A DNA stretch of 64,000 nt. Source: Allomuricauda sp. CAU 1633 (GTDB lineage: Bacteria; Bacteroidota; Bacteroidia; Flavobacteriales; Flavobacteriaceae). A program made the position numbers and the translations under genes. The stretch is from NCBI RefSeq assembly GCF_017313225.1, contig NZ_JAFLNE010000005.1:124001-188000 (forward strand). Reading direction: 5' to 3'. Below the pieces are notes generated by a model that searched no databases, had not been told where the DNA came from, and saw nothing but the letters and a program-made list of their open reading frames with translations. Shown here piece after piece: positions 52,121-61,457 of the stretch (its first letter is position 1; each line of letters starts with the position of its first letter).

Positions 52121-52144
52121 TGTTTGGATTTGTAAATCCAAACA
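52121..52144. promoter_or_regulatory. Perfect 11-base palindrome between araC-type and M61-type genes
   Basis: TGTTTGGATTT-GT-AAATCCAAACA has perfect 11-base arms. It begins 4 bases past the stop of the AraC-type gene and about 100 bases upstream of the protease. No T-run follows it on either strand, so it looks less like a terminator than like a protein-binding site. Confidence 0.45.
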
Positions 52145-52148
52145 ACTT

Positions 52149-53228
52149 TTATGTGTTGCGGAGTTGATGGATATACGCGGTTGGAGTGGTTCCGGTGACT
52201 TTTCTAAATGCCGCATAAAAACTGGAAGCTGAACGAAATCCGACCTGCTGTGCCAACCCCAAAATGGTATAATCCTTATGGGCATCACTTTTTAAAAAGG
52301 AAACCACCTCATCAATGCGTAGTCCATTGATAAAATCATTAAAATTGGCGCCCGTTTCCTCATTTATCATTTGGCTAAGGTTTGTATATGAAATGCCTAA
52401 ATGAACCGACAGACTCCGCACGCTCAAATCGGAATCGCGATATAATTTTTGACCCACTATCTTGTTTAGGATGGTTTCAAAATCTTCTTCTTGTGCTGTT
52501 TTACTTGTGCCCTCTACAATGACTTTTCTGGATTTTTTTCTCTTCGATCCAGGGTAAAAAAGCTGGCCGTAAAAAATATAGAGCGTCAAACCAAAAAATA
52601 GAACTGTAACATTTAATCTTAGAAAAACGGTTTTGGGAAAAAGTATTTCCCCTAAAATGTAACTTAAAAGGTTGAGAAACCAAATCAAAGACACTCCCCA
52701 AAATAAGGTTCTTACCAGCTTCTCGTTCATTTTTGAGGCCGTTTTTGGCATCACCCGGAACGCAAAAATCAGATACGTCGCAAAATAGATGTTCCATACA
52801 ATTTTAAAGAAGGAATCTTGGGTGAATAGGGATAAATATTCCTTAACTAAAAAATCGGTCGGGATAAATAGATTACCTAATGTGACCCCTAAAATGAAAA
52901 GGGGAAACCATAAATGTCGCCAGTCAGACTTCCGATTGGAATTAAATCTTAATGATTTTACCACCAAGTATAGTAATGGAGCTATGGCATACCCAAATGC
53001 ATTGCTTAACGGTTCATACTTTGGGAATAGCGCAGCATATCCTGTTTCATTAATGATGGTATTCAGGGTAACAAAGCCCAGAACGAAAAGCAAGATTGAA
53101 ATCCAAATTTCGTGAGTTTTACCGCCATTTAGATAATGTCTTGCAAAAACAATGGAAAGCACAAAACAGTTTCCAACGCCAAAAGCGTTTAATAAAATAA
53201 TCAGGTCATTTAAAAAGTGAGAGTCCAC
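52149..53228 (-). CDS. AraC-family regulator with membrane N-terminus
   Basis: Six to seven hydrophobic helices (about 5-215) precede an AraC-type HTH. The HTH pair is seen in LSVRSLSVHLGISYTNLSQM and ILGLAQQVGFRSASSFYAAF, and the end (KVTGTTPTAYIHQLRN) is typical. 359 residues. This membrane-anchored architecture is common in Bacteroidetes and suggests sensing of an envelope signal. The M61-type protease and SnoaL genes downstream on the same strand are possible targets. A -7 candidate (CAAAAATA, 53245-53252) lies just upstream. Confidence 0.92.
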   Translation of the reverse strand: MDSHFLNDLIILLNAFGVGNCFVLSIVFARHYLNGGKTHEIWISILLFVLGFVTLNTIINETGYAALFPKYEPLSNAFGYAIAPLLYLVVKSLRFNSNRKSDWRHLWFPLFILGVTLGNLFIPTDFLVKEYLSLFTQDSFFKIVWNIYFATYLIFAFRVMPKTASKMNEKLVRTLFWGVSLIWFLNLLSYILGEILFPKTVFLRLNVTVLFFGLTLYIFYGQLFYPGSKRKKSRKVIVEGTSKTAQEEDFETILNKIVGQKLYRDSDLSVRSLSVHLGISYTNLSQMINEETGANFNDFINGLRIDEVVSFLKSDAHKDYTILGLAQQVGFRSASSFYAAFRKVTGTTPTAYIHQLRNT

Positions 53229-53244
53229 CTGTATGGTTTACTTT

Positions 53245-53252
53245 CAAAAATA
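53245..53252 (-). promoter_or_regulatory. Candidate -7 element of the AraC-type gene
   Basis: CAAAAATA reads TATTTTTG on the minus strand, a TAnnTTTG match 17 bases before the start codon, giving a very short leader. The nearest CAAA that could be a -33 is 27 bases further, longer than the usual spacing. Confidence 0.35.
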
Positions 53253-53349
53253 GATGAATAAATTTTGATACTGAATCGTCAAAAACACATTACTTGCCTC
53301 TTGTTTGCAAAGCAAAATACATCCGCTGCACAACTACTAACATACCGTT

Positions 53350-54714
53350 TCAAGGGTTTTCGCCTGTGGGACTCCAAAGAACACCATCTTTAAAAACCAT
53401 TTTTGTTGACAACAGATATAAAGGGTTTTCCAATGGGTTTTTCTCGAACAAAATCATATCTGCTTTTTTGCCAACTTCCAACGACCCGTACCATTCATCC
53501 ATATTCATTGACTCAGCACTATTTAGCGTAGCAATCTTTAAAACCTCCATCATGGGAATTCCCGCTCTGTTCAACAATACCATTTCACTAAGAATGGTTT
53601 TTCCAGGCTCGTAGGTGTCTGAACCAGTATTCAGCCTCACTCCATTTTTGTAAAGTTTGTAGGTTAACGCTTCTAAAACAGAATACCCCTTTCTCGCCCT
53701 TTCCAATTTTTCGGGCAACCAATCAAACCTATCTTCCTTATGAAGTTCTAAATTGAGACTACTCTCGGTCAATCCCAATGGATGCGCATAAAGGGTCAAT
53801 GTAGGTGTAACTGAAGCTCGGTTTTCTTTTAATCTTTCGACCAAGGAATTTAATTTTGGGTCATTATCTCCTAAATAGTTGAATACCTCATATTCCCTGA
53901 AGCGCCAATTGTCATTGTCATCCGGAGGTAAATTCGTGATAATTCCATTTGTGGATTCATAATACCGAATAACATCGAGGAATAGAGTCTTCACATGTTC
54001 AAAATTGTGCAGTCCTGCTGTTATTGCTGTATCAATTGATATCATGGCATTCTCAATATGGCCAACAACACCCATGTTGAGTTCATTGGCCGTTTCAATG
54101 GCTGTTTTCAACTGCTCTTTACCGATTAGACTGTACACCTTTATGTGTTTGAATCCATTCGCGCTGTAGGCTCTCACGGCAGAATCGACCTGAGCTACAT
54201 TCGGTACAAAAGTGTGGTTATAAAATTGGGTGTTCAAGGAGACCAATGCCCCGCCAGTTGGGTAATAGTCCACATATTGGGAACTTGGGGCCATCCATGA
54301 TTTCATCATAGGAATGTGTTCCTTCCTTCCCCCTGCAGAGCGGACGACAGTGACTCCATAGGGTAAATATTGCTCCGTCATCTTTCTACGTGCAGCTTCA
54401 TATTTGCTGGAATCTGTAATGACCGTTGTATCCCCAAAAATAAAGTTCAAGTGATTGTGTACATCGACAAAGGACGGGGTTAAGAGTTTGTGTTGGGCAT
54501 CCAATACATTTTTAAATCTATTGTGGGCATTCTCGGTTTTGAGTATTTTTTGAATAATACCGTCTTTAATAAAAACACTTTGACCCTCTTCAATTTGAAG
54601 GGTTTTAGGATTAAATACAGAGGCATTGGTAATGATCAATTGGTAATCTAAATTGTCTTTCGTTCCACATGACAAAAGGGTCAGGAGCAAGACAATCAAT
54701 ACAACACGTAACAT
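53350..54714 (-). CDS. Amidohydrolase-family lipoprotein (imidazolonepropionase-like)
   Basis: MLRVVLIVLLLTLLSC gives a lipobox (Cys16). The metal-dependent amidohydrolase has FVDVHNHLNFIFGD (HxH), GVVGHIENAMIS and GLHNFEHVKTLFLD for the barrel histidines, RLNTGSDTYEPGK (metal Asp) and the C-terminal EVGKKADMILFEKNPLENP. 454 residues. Related proteins hydrolyse dipeptides, hydantoin-like or imidazolone compounds; the substrate is not determined. Periplasmic or outer-membrane lipoprotein. Confidence 0.88.
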   Translation of the reverse strand: MLRVVLIVLLLTLLSCGTKDNLDYQLIITNASVFNPKTLQIEEGQSVFIKDGIIQKILKTENAHNRFKNVLDAQHKLLTPSFVDVHNHLNFIFGDTTVITDSSKYEAARRKMTEQYLPYGVTVVRSAGGRKEHIPMMKSWMAPSSQYVDYYPTGGALVSLNTQFYNHTFVPNVAQVDSAVRAYSANGFKHIKVYSLIGKEQLKTAIETANELNMGVVGHIENAMISIDTAITAGLHNFEHVKTLFLDVIRYYESTNGIITNLPPDDNDNWRFREYEVFNYLGDNDPKLNSLVERLKENRASVTPTLTLYAHPLGLTESSLNLELHKEDRFDWLPEKLERARKGYSVLEALTYKLYKNGVRLNTGSDTYEPGKTILSEMVLLNRAGIPMMEVLKIATLNSAESMNMDEWYGSLEVGKKADMILFEKNPLENPLYLLSTKMVFKDGVLWSPTGENP

Positions 54715-54805
54715 ATAGCGTAGTTTTTAAAACAATTGTGATAAGGACAATGTGCAAATCCAAATGTTACAGTTGAAGAACTCCTTTGAGAATAATCCAT
54801 ATCAA

Positions 54806-54832
54806 AAAAGCAAGCTTGTTTTGCTTGCTTTT
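54806..54832 (-). terminator. Intrinsic terminator after the dienelactone hydrolase gene
   Basis: AAAAGCAAGC and GCTTGCTTTT form a perfect 10-base stem with a 7-base loop. On the minus strand a T-run (54804-54809) follows, about 40 bases past the gene stop. Confidence 0.8.
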
Positions 54833-54869
54833 ATTTATTTGTGACCGGGGAAGGATAAGGTCTGCTTGC

Positions 54870-55754
54870 TCAACTAAGCTTTTCCTTGAAGAATTCAATG
54901 GTTCGTTTCCAGGCAAGTTCAGCCGTCTCCTTATCATACCTTGGCGTAGTTGTGTTATGAAACCCATGATTTACATCTGGGTACACAAAGGCCGAGTACT
55001 CCTTGCCATTTTCTTTTAAGGCCTTTTCATATTCTGGCCAACCGGCATTGACCCGCTCATCCAAGCCAGCGTATTGGAGCATCAATGGGGCATTGATTTT
55101 GTCAATATCCTCAGTGGGCTGCCCTCCATAAAAGGGAACCGCTGCAGCCAGTTCAGGAACTTTTACGGCCATCATATTGGAAATCCATCCTCCGAAACAA
55201 AAACCGACCACCCCAATTTTCCCACTACAGTCGTCATGAGCATTAAGATATTCAAACGCTGCTATAAAATCTTCCAGCATTTCATTACGGTCCCGTTGCC
55301 GTTGTAACGTTCTACCTTCATCATCATTACCGGGATAACCACCCAGCGGGGTAAGCGCATCTGGGGCTATGGTAATGAACCCTGCAAGGGCCGCTCTTCT
55401 AGCCGTATCTTCAATATAAGGATTTAGTCCCCTATTCTCATGTACCACAACAATACCTCCCAATTTTCCTTTGGCATCCTTAGGTTTTGACAATAAAGCT
55501 TTGATTTCCCCTCCCCCTTTTGGGGAGTTATAGGTGATAAACTTGGATTCTAAATTAGGGTCATTTTTGTCCACCAACATGGTGTCAACATAATTGGGCA
55601 TCAAAAAGCTCATCAGTGAAGCCACAGTGATTCCCCCTACCGCATACAAGCCCAGCTTTTCAATAAATTCCCGTCGTTGTATTTTGTTATGGGCGTAGTC
55701 GTCATACAGGTCGAAAACTTCTTGTTTGATGTCTTCTTTTTTTAATTTTTCCAT
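54870..55754 (-). CDS. Dienelactone hydrolase-family protein (YghX-like)
   Basis: The 294-residue protein has an unusual N-terminus: about 25 hydrophilic residues, then QRREFIEKLGLYAVGGITVA, resembling a twin-arginine signal (RREFIEKL) with a hydrophobic core, so export by Tat is possible. The hydrolase domain has VVVHENRGLNPYI, VGFCFGGWIS (nucleophile Cys as in classical dienelactone hydrolases), YAGLDERVNAGWP (Asp) and DVNHGFHNTTTPRY (His). Probably carboxymethylenebutenolidase-like, substrate unknown. Ends in a terminator. Confidence 0.88.
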   Translation of the reverse strand: MEKLKKEDIKQEVFDLYDDYAHNKIQRREFIEKLGLYAVGGITVASLMSFLMPNYVDTMLVDKNDPNLESKFITYNSPKGGGEIKALLSKPKDAKGKLGGIVVVHENRGLNPYIEDTARRAALAGFITIAPDALTPLGGYPGNDDEGRTLQRQRDRNEMLEDFIAAFEYLNAHDDCSGKIGVVGFCFGGWISNMMAVKVPELAAAVPFYGGQPTEDIDKINAPLMLQYAGLDERVNAGWPEYEKALKENGKEYSAFVYPDVNHGFHNTTTPRYDKETAELAWKRTIEFFKEKLS

Positions 55755-56141
55755 GATCGTGTTGTTTGTATTAGTTAATTCGGGGAAATTCTAGTAACAG
55801 CATTTTAAAATACTCATTTTTAATTAATTACTAAAACATAGAATAACCTGGAATGTCACCTTAAGATAAACCAAAATCAATCAAACACTATTGGTTTTCT
55901 GTGAACAACTGACTTATTGTCCTGAACAACTTGTTCCAAGTATCACTCGCCATAATCTGTTAGCCTTTACTACAAAGAACCTAGACATTGGTTGAAACAA
56001 TGAATTTTGGCATACATAGGACATACTTATCGAGAATTGGATGAATATGTAATTTACCCATTGATGGTTTTGGCGACTAAAAAGAAACTCGTACCTGGTT
56101 TATTTTGCTCCTAACTATAAACTGACCTTTTCTAAAGAATA
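55755..56141. other. Non-coding stretch between the dienelactone hydrolase and GH50 genes
   Basis: 387 AT-rich bases. It must contain the promoter of the dienelactone hydrolase at 55755-55850, but no clean TAnnTTTG is seen. I find no hairpin with a T-run for the GH50 operon and no small gene. A short direct repeat (TGAACAAC at about 55902 and 55923) is the only pattern noted. Confidence 0.45.
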
Positions 56142-58091
56142 TCATTCGTTCCATAAATCTGGAATGAGGCCATAGCCACATGGATTCAACGGTAATTGAT
56201 CATAGGCCTTTAATTCTTGGGAATGCACTCCGTATAATCTTTTGGCCGTTTCTTTTATGGCACTTACCATGTGTTTATATGGGCGGTCGGTCACATCGAC
56301 CAAGCCACAATTGTAGTTCTCGCCGTCGTAACCCCGACCTGTAACATCTTGATCGGACCATTGAAAGTAACCAACCCCAATTAATCCTGGATGTTTAAAG
56401 GCTTGCTCCGTGTAAAGTCTATAGGCAACACCACGCTCTTCTTGGTTTTCAACTTGAACAAGTGCCTGGGCCATTCCTCTATCTACCGTTCCGGCGTGGT
56501 ATTCTCCAATTACCATGGGTAAGTCTGCAATTTCCAGTATTCTATTCATATCCTCTTCCGGAGGTACAAGTTCGTAGCAGTTAAAACTGAAAACATCGAA
56601 TATGTCCTTACAAATTTCCAAAATTCCATCTTCAGGAATTTTTCCAAATCGGATACCCAAAGTAATGTGATTGGGGTCATTTTGTTTTACAGCAGCTTCC
56701 ACGGTTTGGAGAAATGTTTCAAAGGTTTCGTATATAAAAGCCTTTCTTATTTCTGGGGTGTCGCCATTGACCAAGTACTGTTGAAGCGCTTTTTTCATCG
56801 GTTTATCATCCTGCTCGGCTAATATTAGGTCACAAAGTCTCGATTCTTGACCTAACCAGGATGGTTCGTTGCCCGTAAAATATCCTATAAGCCAAGGGTT
56901 CTCCCGATAGGGTGTAACGGTCTCCTTGACCACATTTCCAATTTTGTCCTTGAAGTCATCGGCGTATACATCTGCAAGTCCCATTACCCCCTCACCTATG
57001 CCAAGCCCATAAAGTTGGAGCATGAAGGGTTTTTTGTTCATATTGATAATATCCCTACTGGACCAGTTTGCAATGGTATTTATGCCCCAATTGGACATTC
57101 TGTCAATAATCATCTCATTTGATTTGGAGACGTAATCTTCCCCAAATCGGCGATATAGATTCCAAGTGCCGAAAGAGACCGAATTTGGGTTATCAGGATT
57201 TAATCCCATTCCTTCTGGCGGGGCTTCTTTCATAAAATTTGAACGTTGATCCAATCGATTCACATCTCCACCATTTCCGGGAGAAATACAATCTACACCC
57301 AAGGATAGGAATTGATGGCCGTCAGGATCCACAAACCACCACTTACCATCAACTTTTTGGGTTCTGAAATAGCCCGTGGCTTCCAATTGGGTATTTAGAT
57401 ATCCCCCATATTTGGAGTAATTGAAGTTTTCTGGCTTTTTCAGCATTTCCTCTTCTGACTCCCAATCGGACTTGAGTTGGTCCAAAGACTTAATCTTATC
57501 CTCAAAATCCACGAGGTTGGATTGCCCAAACTCATCCACCACAGGGGTTTCGCCCAAATATTCATCCCCTGGGTCATCTACATGTAAACTGATTGAACGC
57601 AACTCAATGCTCGGATTGTCAATGGGAACATGCATTCGAAAACCTATGGAATCAACACCTTTGAGTGGTCCTCGTTCTCCACCAAGATTAAACCATCCCG
57701 AATAACGGGGTTGGTTCATGGTGCCTGCAATATCAGTGGCGGCATTGGGTAAATCGGTATAAAACCGTAAAGGCACAGCCAATTTGATCCATCCCTTTGG
57801 GACGTAGCTCATTACCCGTATTTCATTATAACCTTCTTCTGTAGTAAAGCCTACCTGAAAACGTTGTGAGGTGGTAGACATCATTTCAAGAAGAACGAAA
57901 TTGTATTCGCTCCAATCTGTGGGTAATCCCGGACTAACGTCTTTGATTGCAAATTTCCGTCCAGCAACTTTTTTGGTACTATCGAATTCAACGGTAAACG
58001 TCTTTTCGGCCGATGAGGTACAAGCCAGACCCAATAGACAAAGCACAATAACAACTCCTGAAAGGAGAGGGTTTTTGACAGTTTGATGCAT
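56142..58091 (-). CDS. GH50-like agarase lipoprotein
   Basis: MHQTVKNPLLSGVVIVLCLLGLAC gives a lipobox (Cys24). An N-terminal beta-sandwich domain (about 40-175) binds carbohydrate in related enzymes. The catalytic part opens with KVDGKWWFVDPDGHQFLSLG, a hallmark of beta-agarase-like GH50 proteins. The acid/base Glu is in YFTGNEPSWLG (about 407) and the nucleophile Glu in MVIGEYHAGTVDRG (about 527). 649 residues, surface or periplasmic. It would cut agarose-type or related galactans; the family call is confident, the exact glycan is not. Last gene of a three-gene operon (10-base gap). Confidence 0.85.
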   Translation of the reverse strand: MHQTVKNPLLSGVVIVLCLLGLACTSSAEKTFTVEFDSTKKVAGRKFAIKDVSPGLPTDWSEYNFVLLEMMSTTSQRFQVGFTTEEGYNEIRVMSYVPKGWIKLAVPLRFYTDLPNAATDIAGTMNQPRYSGWFNLGGERGPLKGVDSIGFRMHVPIDNPSIELRSISLHVDDPGDEYLGETPVVDEFGQSNLVDFEDKIKSLDQLKSDWESEEEMLKKPENFNYSKYGGYLNTQLEATGYFRTQKVDGKWWFVDPDGHQFLSLGVDCISPGNGGDVNRLDQRSNFMKEAPPEGMGLNPDNPNSVSFGTWNLYRRFGEDYVSKSNEMIIDRMSNWGINTIANWSSRDIINMNKKPFMLQLYGLGIGEGVMGLADVYADDFKDKIGNVVKETVTPYRENPWLIGYFTGNEPSWLGQESRLCDLILAEQDDKPMKKALQQYLVNGDTPEIRKAFIYETFETFLQTVEAAVKQNDPNHITLGIRFGKIPEDGILEICKDIFDVFSFNCYELVPPEEDMNRILEIADLPMVIGEYHAGTVDRGMAQALVQVENQEERGVAYRLYTEQAFKHPGLIGVGYFQWSDQDVTGRGYDGENYNCGLVDVTDRPYKHMVSAIKETAKRLYGVHSQELKAYDQLPLNPCGYGLIPDLWNE

Positions 58092-58101
58092 GGTTTTGAT
58101 T

Positions 58102-61100
58102 TTAATTGTTCAGTTCTTGTAATTCAGTGCTCGCCCATAAATTGCTTACCGAAAGCGCTATGGCCTTCTGCAGGTTTTCTTTGGCCTTTGATGATTGGCC
58201 CAAGCCCTTATAACCTAATCCCTTTAAGGTATATGCCCTGGATTCTCTAACGGTTGCACTTTCCCTTCCTCCGAAAATCGCAAAGAAATTACCCGTTGTT
58301 CTATCGTTGGTCAATAGTTTATCACCTTCCTCGATCAATTCTTCAAAAACCTTGTTAGCTTGGGTTTTTTCATTTTGTTTTAGATGAGCCAACCCTTTAT
58401 AATAGTTCATGACCCCTACTCTACGGCTTGTTTCGGCATTGGTGGCTTGTTTATAAAATTCTTTAGCTTTTTTCGACTTGTTTAATGCATCATAAGCCTT
58501 GCCGATAAAATAGTTTACTTGAATATTTCTATTTCCAAACCGTGCGCTGCCCGCTTCTTCATCAGGCACTTGTGCCAACAAGAAATGTTCAAGTGCTTTT
58601 TGCGGGTTATTTTCCGTCATGTATTTTAATCCCAAGGATAGTTGTGCATCAATAATCACCTCACGGACTCTTGAATTTCCCTCACGATAACTAAATACCT
58701 TGTTCTTTAGAAGATCTACAGCCTTATCTGATTTTCCAGCTAAGGTTAACACGGTAATTTGTCGAACGAAAGCATCGTCACGATTACTGACCACATCTGC
58801 ATTTCCATCAAATATTTTTAGTCTTGTCTCAATAGGACTATTGTTCAATTCATAAAGATTGTCCAATTCCGCATAAAGGATGGCATCATCCTTATTGAGC
58901 GATAGCGCTTTTTCATAATAAGGGATAGCTTTTTGAGGGTCGTTGTAATGCCTATAGTAGCCCCACCCCAAGTTTCGTTGTGCCATGGCCAGACCTGGTT
59001 CATTGCTTATTGCCTTTCCCCAATATTCAATGGCCTTTTCAGGTTGCTTGTCATATAGAATATTACCGAGGTAATAATTAGCTTTCCCATCTTTGTTGTT
59101 ATAGGACAAAGCGGTATGAAGTACCTCGATGGTTTCTAGACGGTAGGGAAAACAGTAGTCGGTGGGGAGATTCTGGGCTTTTTGGAACTGTTGTTTGGCT
59201 TCATCTTTATTTCCGCGCACACTTTGAATATATCCAAGGTAATATTCAATGATGGGATCCATACCTTGGTAACGAGTCAATACATTTTCAGCCTCGGTCA
59301 GCATACCTTCATTGAGATAGCCAACGGCCAATTCTAGATAGTTTTGATTGAACCCCCTCATTTTTTCAGTGACTGAAGCCAATGCTTTTTTCGCTTCCGC
59401 TTCATGTCCTGAGTCTTTTCCAATCAGGTAAAACTCGTTGGCAACCCTAAAATTGAGAGGATCTTGGTCCGCCACGGCCAAGAGTGTGGCCCGAGCGCCA
59501 TCAAAGTCGCCCAATCTTCTTTGAATACTTGCCTTTAGCCCAATGCCTCGCGTATTTTTTGTGTTTGAGGATAGCGATTCATTAATTTGTTGAAGTGCCT
59601 TTTCAAAATCACCTTTGATGCAAGAAATCTGAGCCAATTCAAAATAGGCTGCAGAATAATAGGCATTATCCCATGTTGCACGGTACAGTGTATCTATGGC
59701 CTCGTCATACAATTTCAAGGCCTTAAGTGTTATTCCTTGAAGATATAGTGCCTCACCGTTTTTAGGCCTAGTGTAATCCGTGGTTATTTTTTTGATTGCA
59801 GTGGAAAAATACTTTCGCGCCGCTTTAAAATCCCCATTTTTTAGGTTTTGATTACCCAACGCTATGTTGGTGCGACTATTTGTAGGGTCGCGCCTGAGAA
59901 CCTCTTGGTAATAATCATTAGGGTTTTTATAAAACTGCTCCAATCTACTACCTGTAATGTATAGTTCTTCCACCGTCTCCATCTCTTCGGGAAGCGGAGG
60001 CCTTTTGACTTCTTCGGGCAAATCTTCAGATTTTTTACGCTCCAAGGGTTTGTAGGATATGATGGTTTCCCCAGTCTCCACATTGATCATTTCGGTATAT
60101 AAGTCGGTAACATCAAAATTGCCTTTTACATTGATCAATTGTGTAAAGGCGTTTTTGGGAGAAATCTGCATGTCTTTCTGAAAAACAATGTTCTCCCCAT
60201 TTTTGAGAATGATTCGCGCATTGTCCAATTTCTGTGTAACATGATATCCTAGAAAAACACGGTTTCCGTCACGCTTTTCAAGGTTGACGGCAGTGTTTAG
60301 GTTGGCGTTTTTAAAACCTCCAATGTCCTTTACGGGATACCAGTACTGTTTCCATCTTTTTACTTCATAAGGTTTGATCCAGGTATAGTCCGGCTGGTTA
60401 TCGGAATAAGCCCCGACCATAATTTCCACATAAGGCCCGCTCGTATCGGTCAGTCGCGCCTCAGTGGCTTGACCTACCGGTCCTGAACCCCATTCCCAGA
60501 CTTTGGCGCCTTTAACAATGTTGTGATCCCCGATATGTACCGTACCGCTATTTGAACCGTGATCGTAACCTCCCATAAAATCCTCCTTCAAATCCCATGC
60601 GAAAAAGGAAGCAGACCCCCTAACATTTTTCCAATAACTGATATCTACCCCTTCGGAAAAGTCCTGTCCCACATAATTTTCCGTTGAAAAAGGCCATTGT
60701 GTAAAATCATTTTTTGAATGAAAGGTTGCAAATTCCACACTGGGTGGAAAAATGGTCTGGAAATTCTCATTCGTATGTGCAGCGACATTGGCCCAGTATA
60801 AAAATGTATTGGTATATGGGGTGGGGTTGTAGATGGATACCTCTGCCTCAAAATATGATCTGTCCGGTTTTACGGTAACACCTATGGTCCATCGCATTCG
60901 ATGACGTGGTTCTGTTTCCCCAATAAATATGGTCTTACTACCATCCTCATTTTCCGCAATACTGTAATCCATGGGCAACATGGTCGATGGTCGATGGTGA
61001 TGGAATACGCACCATTCTATTCCGCCGGATACCCAGGCACCCGTCATACCAATGTTTGAGGGCTTGACCTCATTATTTTTATAGATAAAATTGTAACCGT

Positions 61101-61428
61101 TCGATTTATCGGTTGCATAGTATAGTTTTCCACCAATCTCTGGCGTAATGCCCAATTTAATATAATCGTTTTCCAAGGTCAACATTTTCCATTCATGGGT
61201 TTCCATGGTGTTGGAGATAACATCATTCAATGCATAGGGATAAATGACCTTTCTGGCTCCCTGATAGTTCTCTCCACCGTAGAAAATAGGGGCCTTTTCA
61301 GCGGGAAGGACCTTATAGGTGGGGAGAGCCAACATCTCTTCTGTCACTTTGACCTTATCTTGGGCGAGTGACGAAAACGTCACTCCAAAAACGGTTCCTA
61401 CTATTGCTAAGATTTTAAATGTTTGCAC
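58102..61428 (-). CDS. DUF5107 plus tetratricopeptide-repeat secreted protein
   Basis: A signal peptide (to about residue 22, FSSLAQ) is followed by DUF5107 (about 60-400), whose beta-sandwich is related to aldose-epimerase folds, with GGIEWCVFHHHRPS, GETEPRHRMRW, TNTFLYWANVAAHTNEN and YDHGSNSGTVHIGDHN. The rest (about 520-1108) is a run of TPR-like repeats such as AIEYWGKAISNEPGLAMAQR and AIPYYEKALSLNKDDAILYA. 1108 residues. DUF5107 often accompanies glycan loci and may bind or act on sugar ends; no catalysis is established. Between the GH50 and CRTAC1 genes, same strand. Confidence 0.87.
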   Translation of the reverse strand: MQTFKILAIVGTVFGVTFSSLAQDKVKVTEEMLALPTYKVLPAEKAPIFYGGENYQGARKVIYPYALNDVISNTMETHEWKMLTLENDYIKLGITPEIGGKLYYATDKSNGYNFIYKNNEVKPSNIGMTGAWVSGGIEWCVFHHHRPSTMLPMDYSIAENEDGSKTIFIGETEPRHRMRWTIGVTVKPDRSYFEAEVSIYNPTPYTNTFLYWANVAAHTNENFQTIFPPSVEFATFHSKNDFTQWPFSTENYVGQDFSEGVDISYWKNVRGSASFFAWDLKEDFMGGYDHGSNSGTVHIGDHNIVKGAKVWEWGSGPVGQATEARLTDTSGPYVEIMVGAYSDNQPDYTWIKPYEVKRWKQYWYPVKDIGGFKNANLNTAVNLEKRDGNRVFLGYHVTQKLDNARIILKNGENIVFQKDMQISPKNAFTQLINVKGNFDVTDLYTEMINVETGETIISYKPLERKKSEDLPEEVKRPPLPEEMETVEELYITGSRLEQFYKNPNDYYQEVLRRDPTNSRTNIALGNQNLKNGDFKAARKYFSTAIKKITTDYTRPKNGEALYLQGITLKALKLYDEAIDTLYRATWDNAYYSAAYFELAQISCIKGDFEKALQQINESLSSNTKNTRGIGLKASIQRRLGDFDGARATLLAVADQDPLNFRVANEFYLIGKDSGHEAEAKKALASVTEKMRGFNQNYLELAVGYLNEGMLTEAENVLTRYQGMDPIIEYYLGYIQSVRGNKDEAKQQFQKAQNLPTDYCFPYRLETIEVLHTALSYNNKDGKANYYLGNILYDKQPEKAIEYWGKAISNEPGLAMAQRNLGWGYYRHYNDPQKAIPYYEKALSLNKDDAILYAELDNLYELNNSPIETRLKIFDGNADVVSNRDDAFVRQITVLTLAGKSDKAVDLLKNKVFSYREGNSRVREVIIDAQLSLGLKYMTENNPQKALEHFLLAQVPDEEAGSARFGNRNIQVNYFIGKAYDALNKSKKAKEFYKQATNAETSRRVGVMNYYKGLAHLKQNEKTQANKVFEELIEEGDKLLTNDRTTGNFFAIFGGRESATVRESRAYTLKGLGYKGLGQSSKAKENLQKAIALSVSNLWASTELQELNN

Positions 61429-61457
61429 TTGTTTTGGTTTTAAATGATTTTGACCTA

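Noticed and set aside
55755..56141. A decayed gene or small RNA in the long spacer
   Set aside because: No frame with recognisable protein sequence and no convincing hairpin set could be seen.
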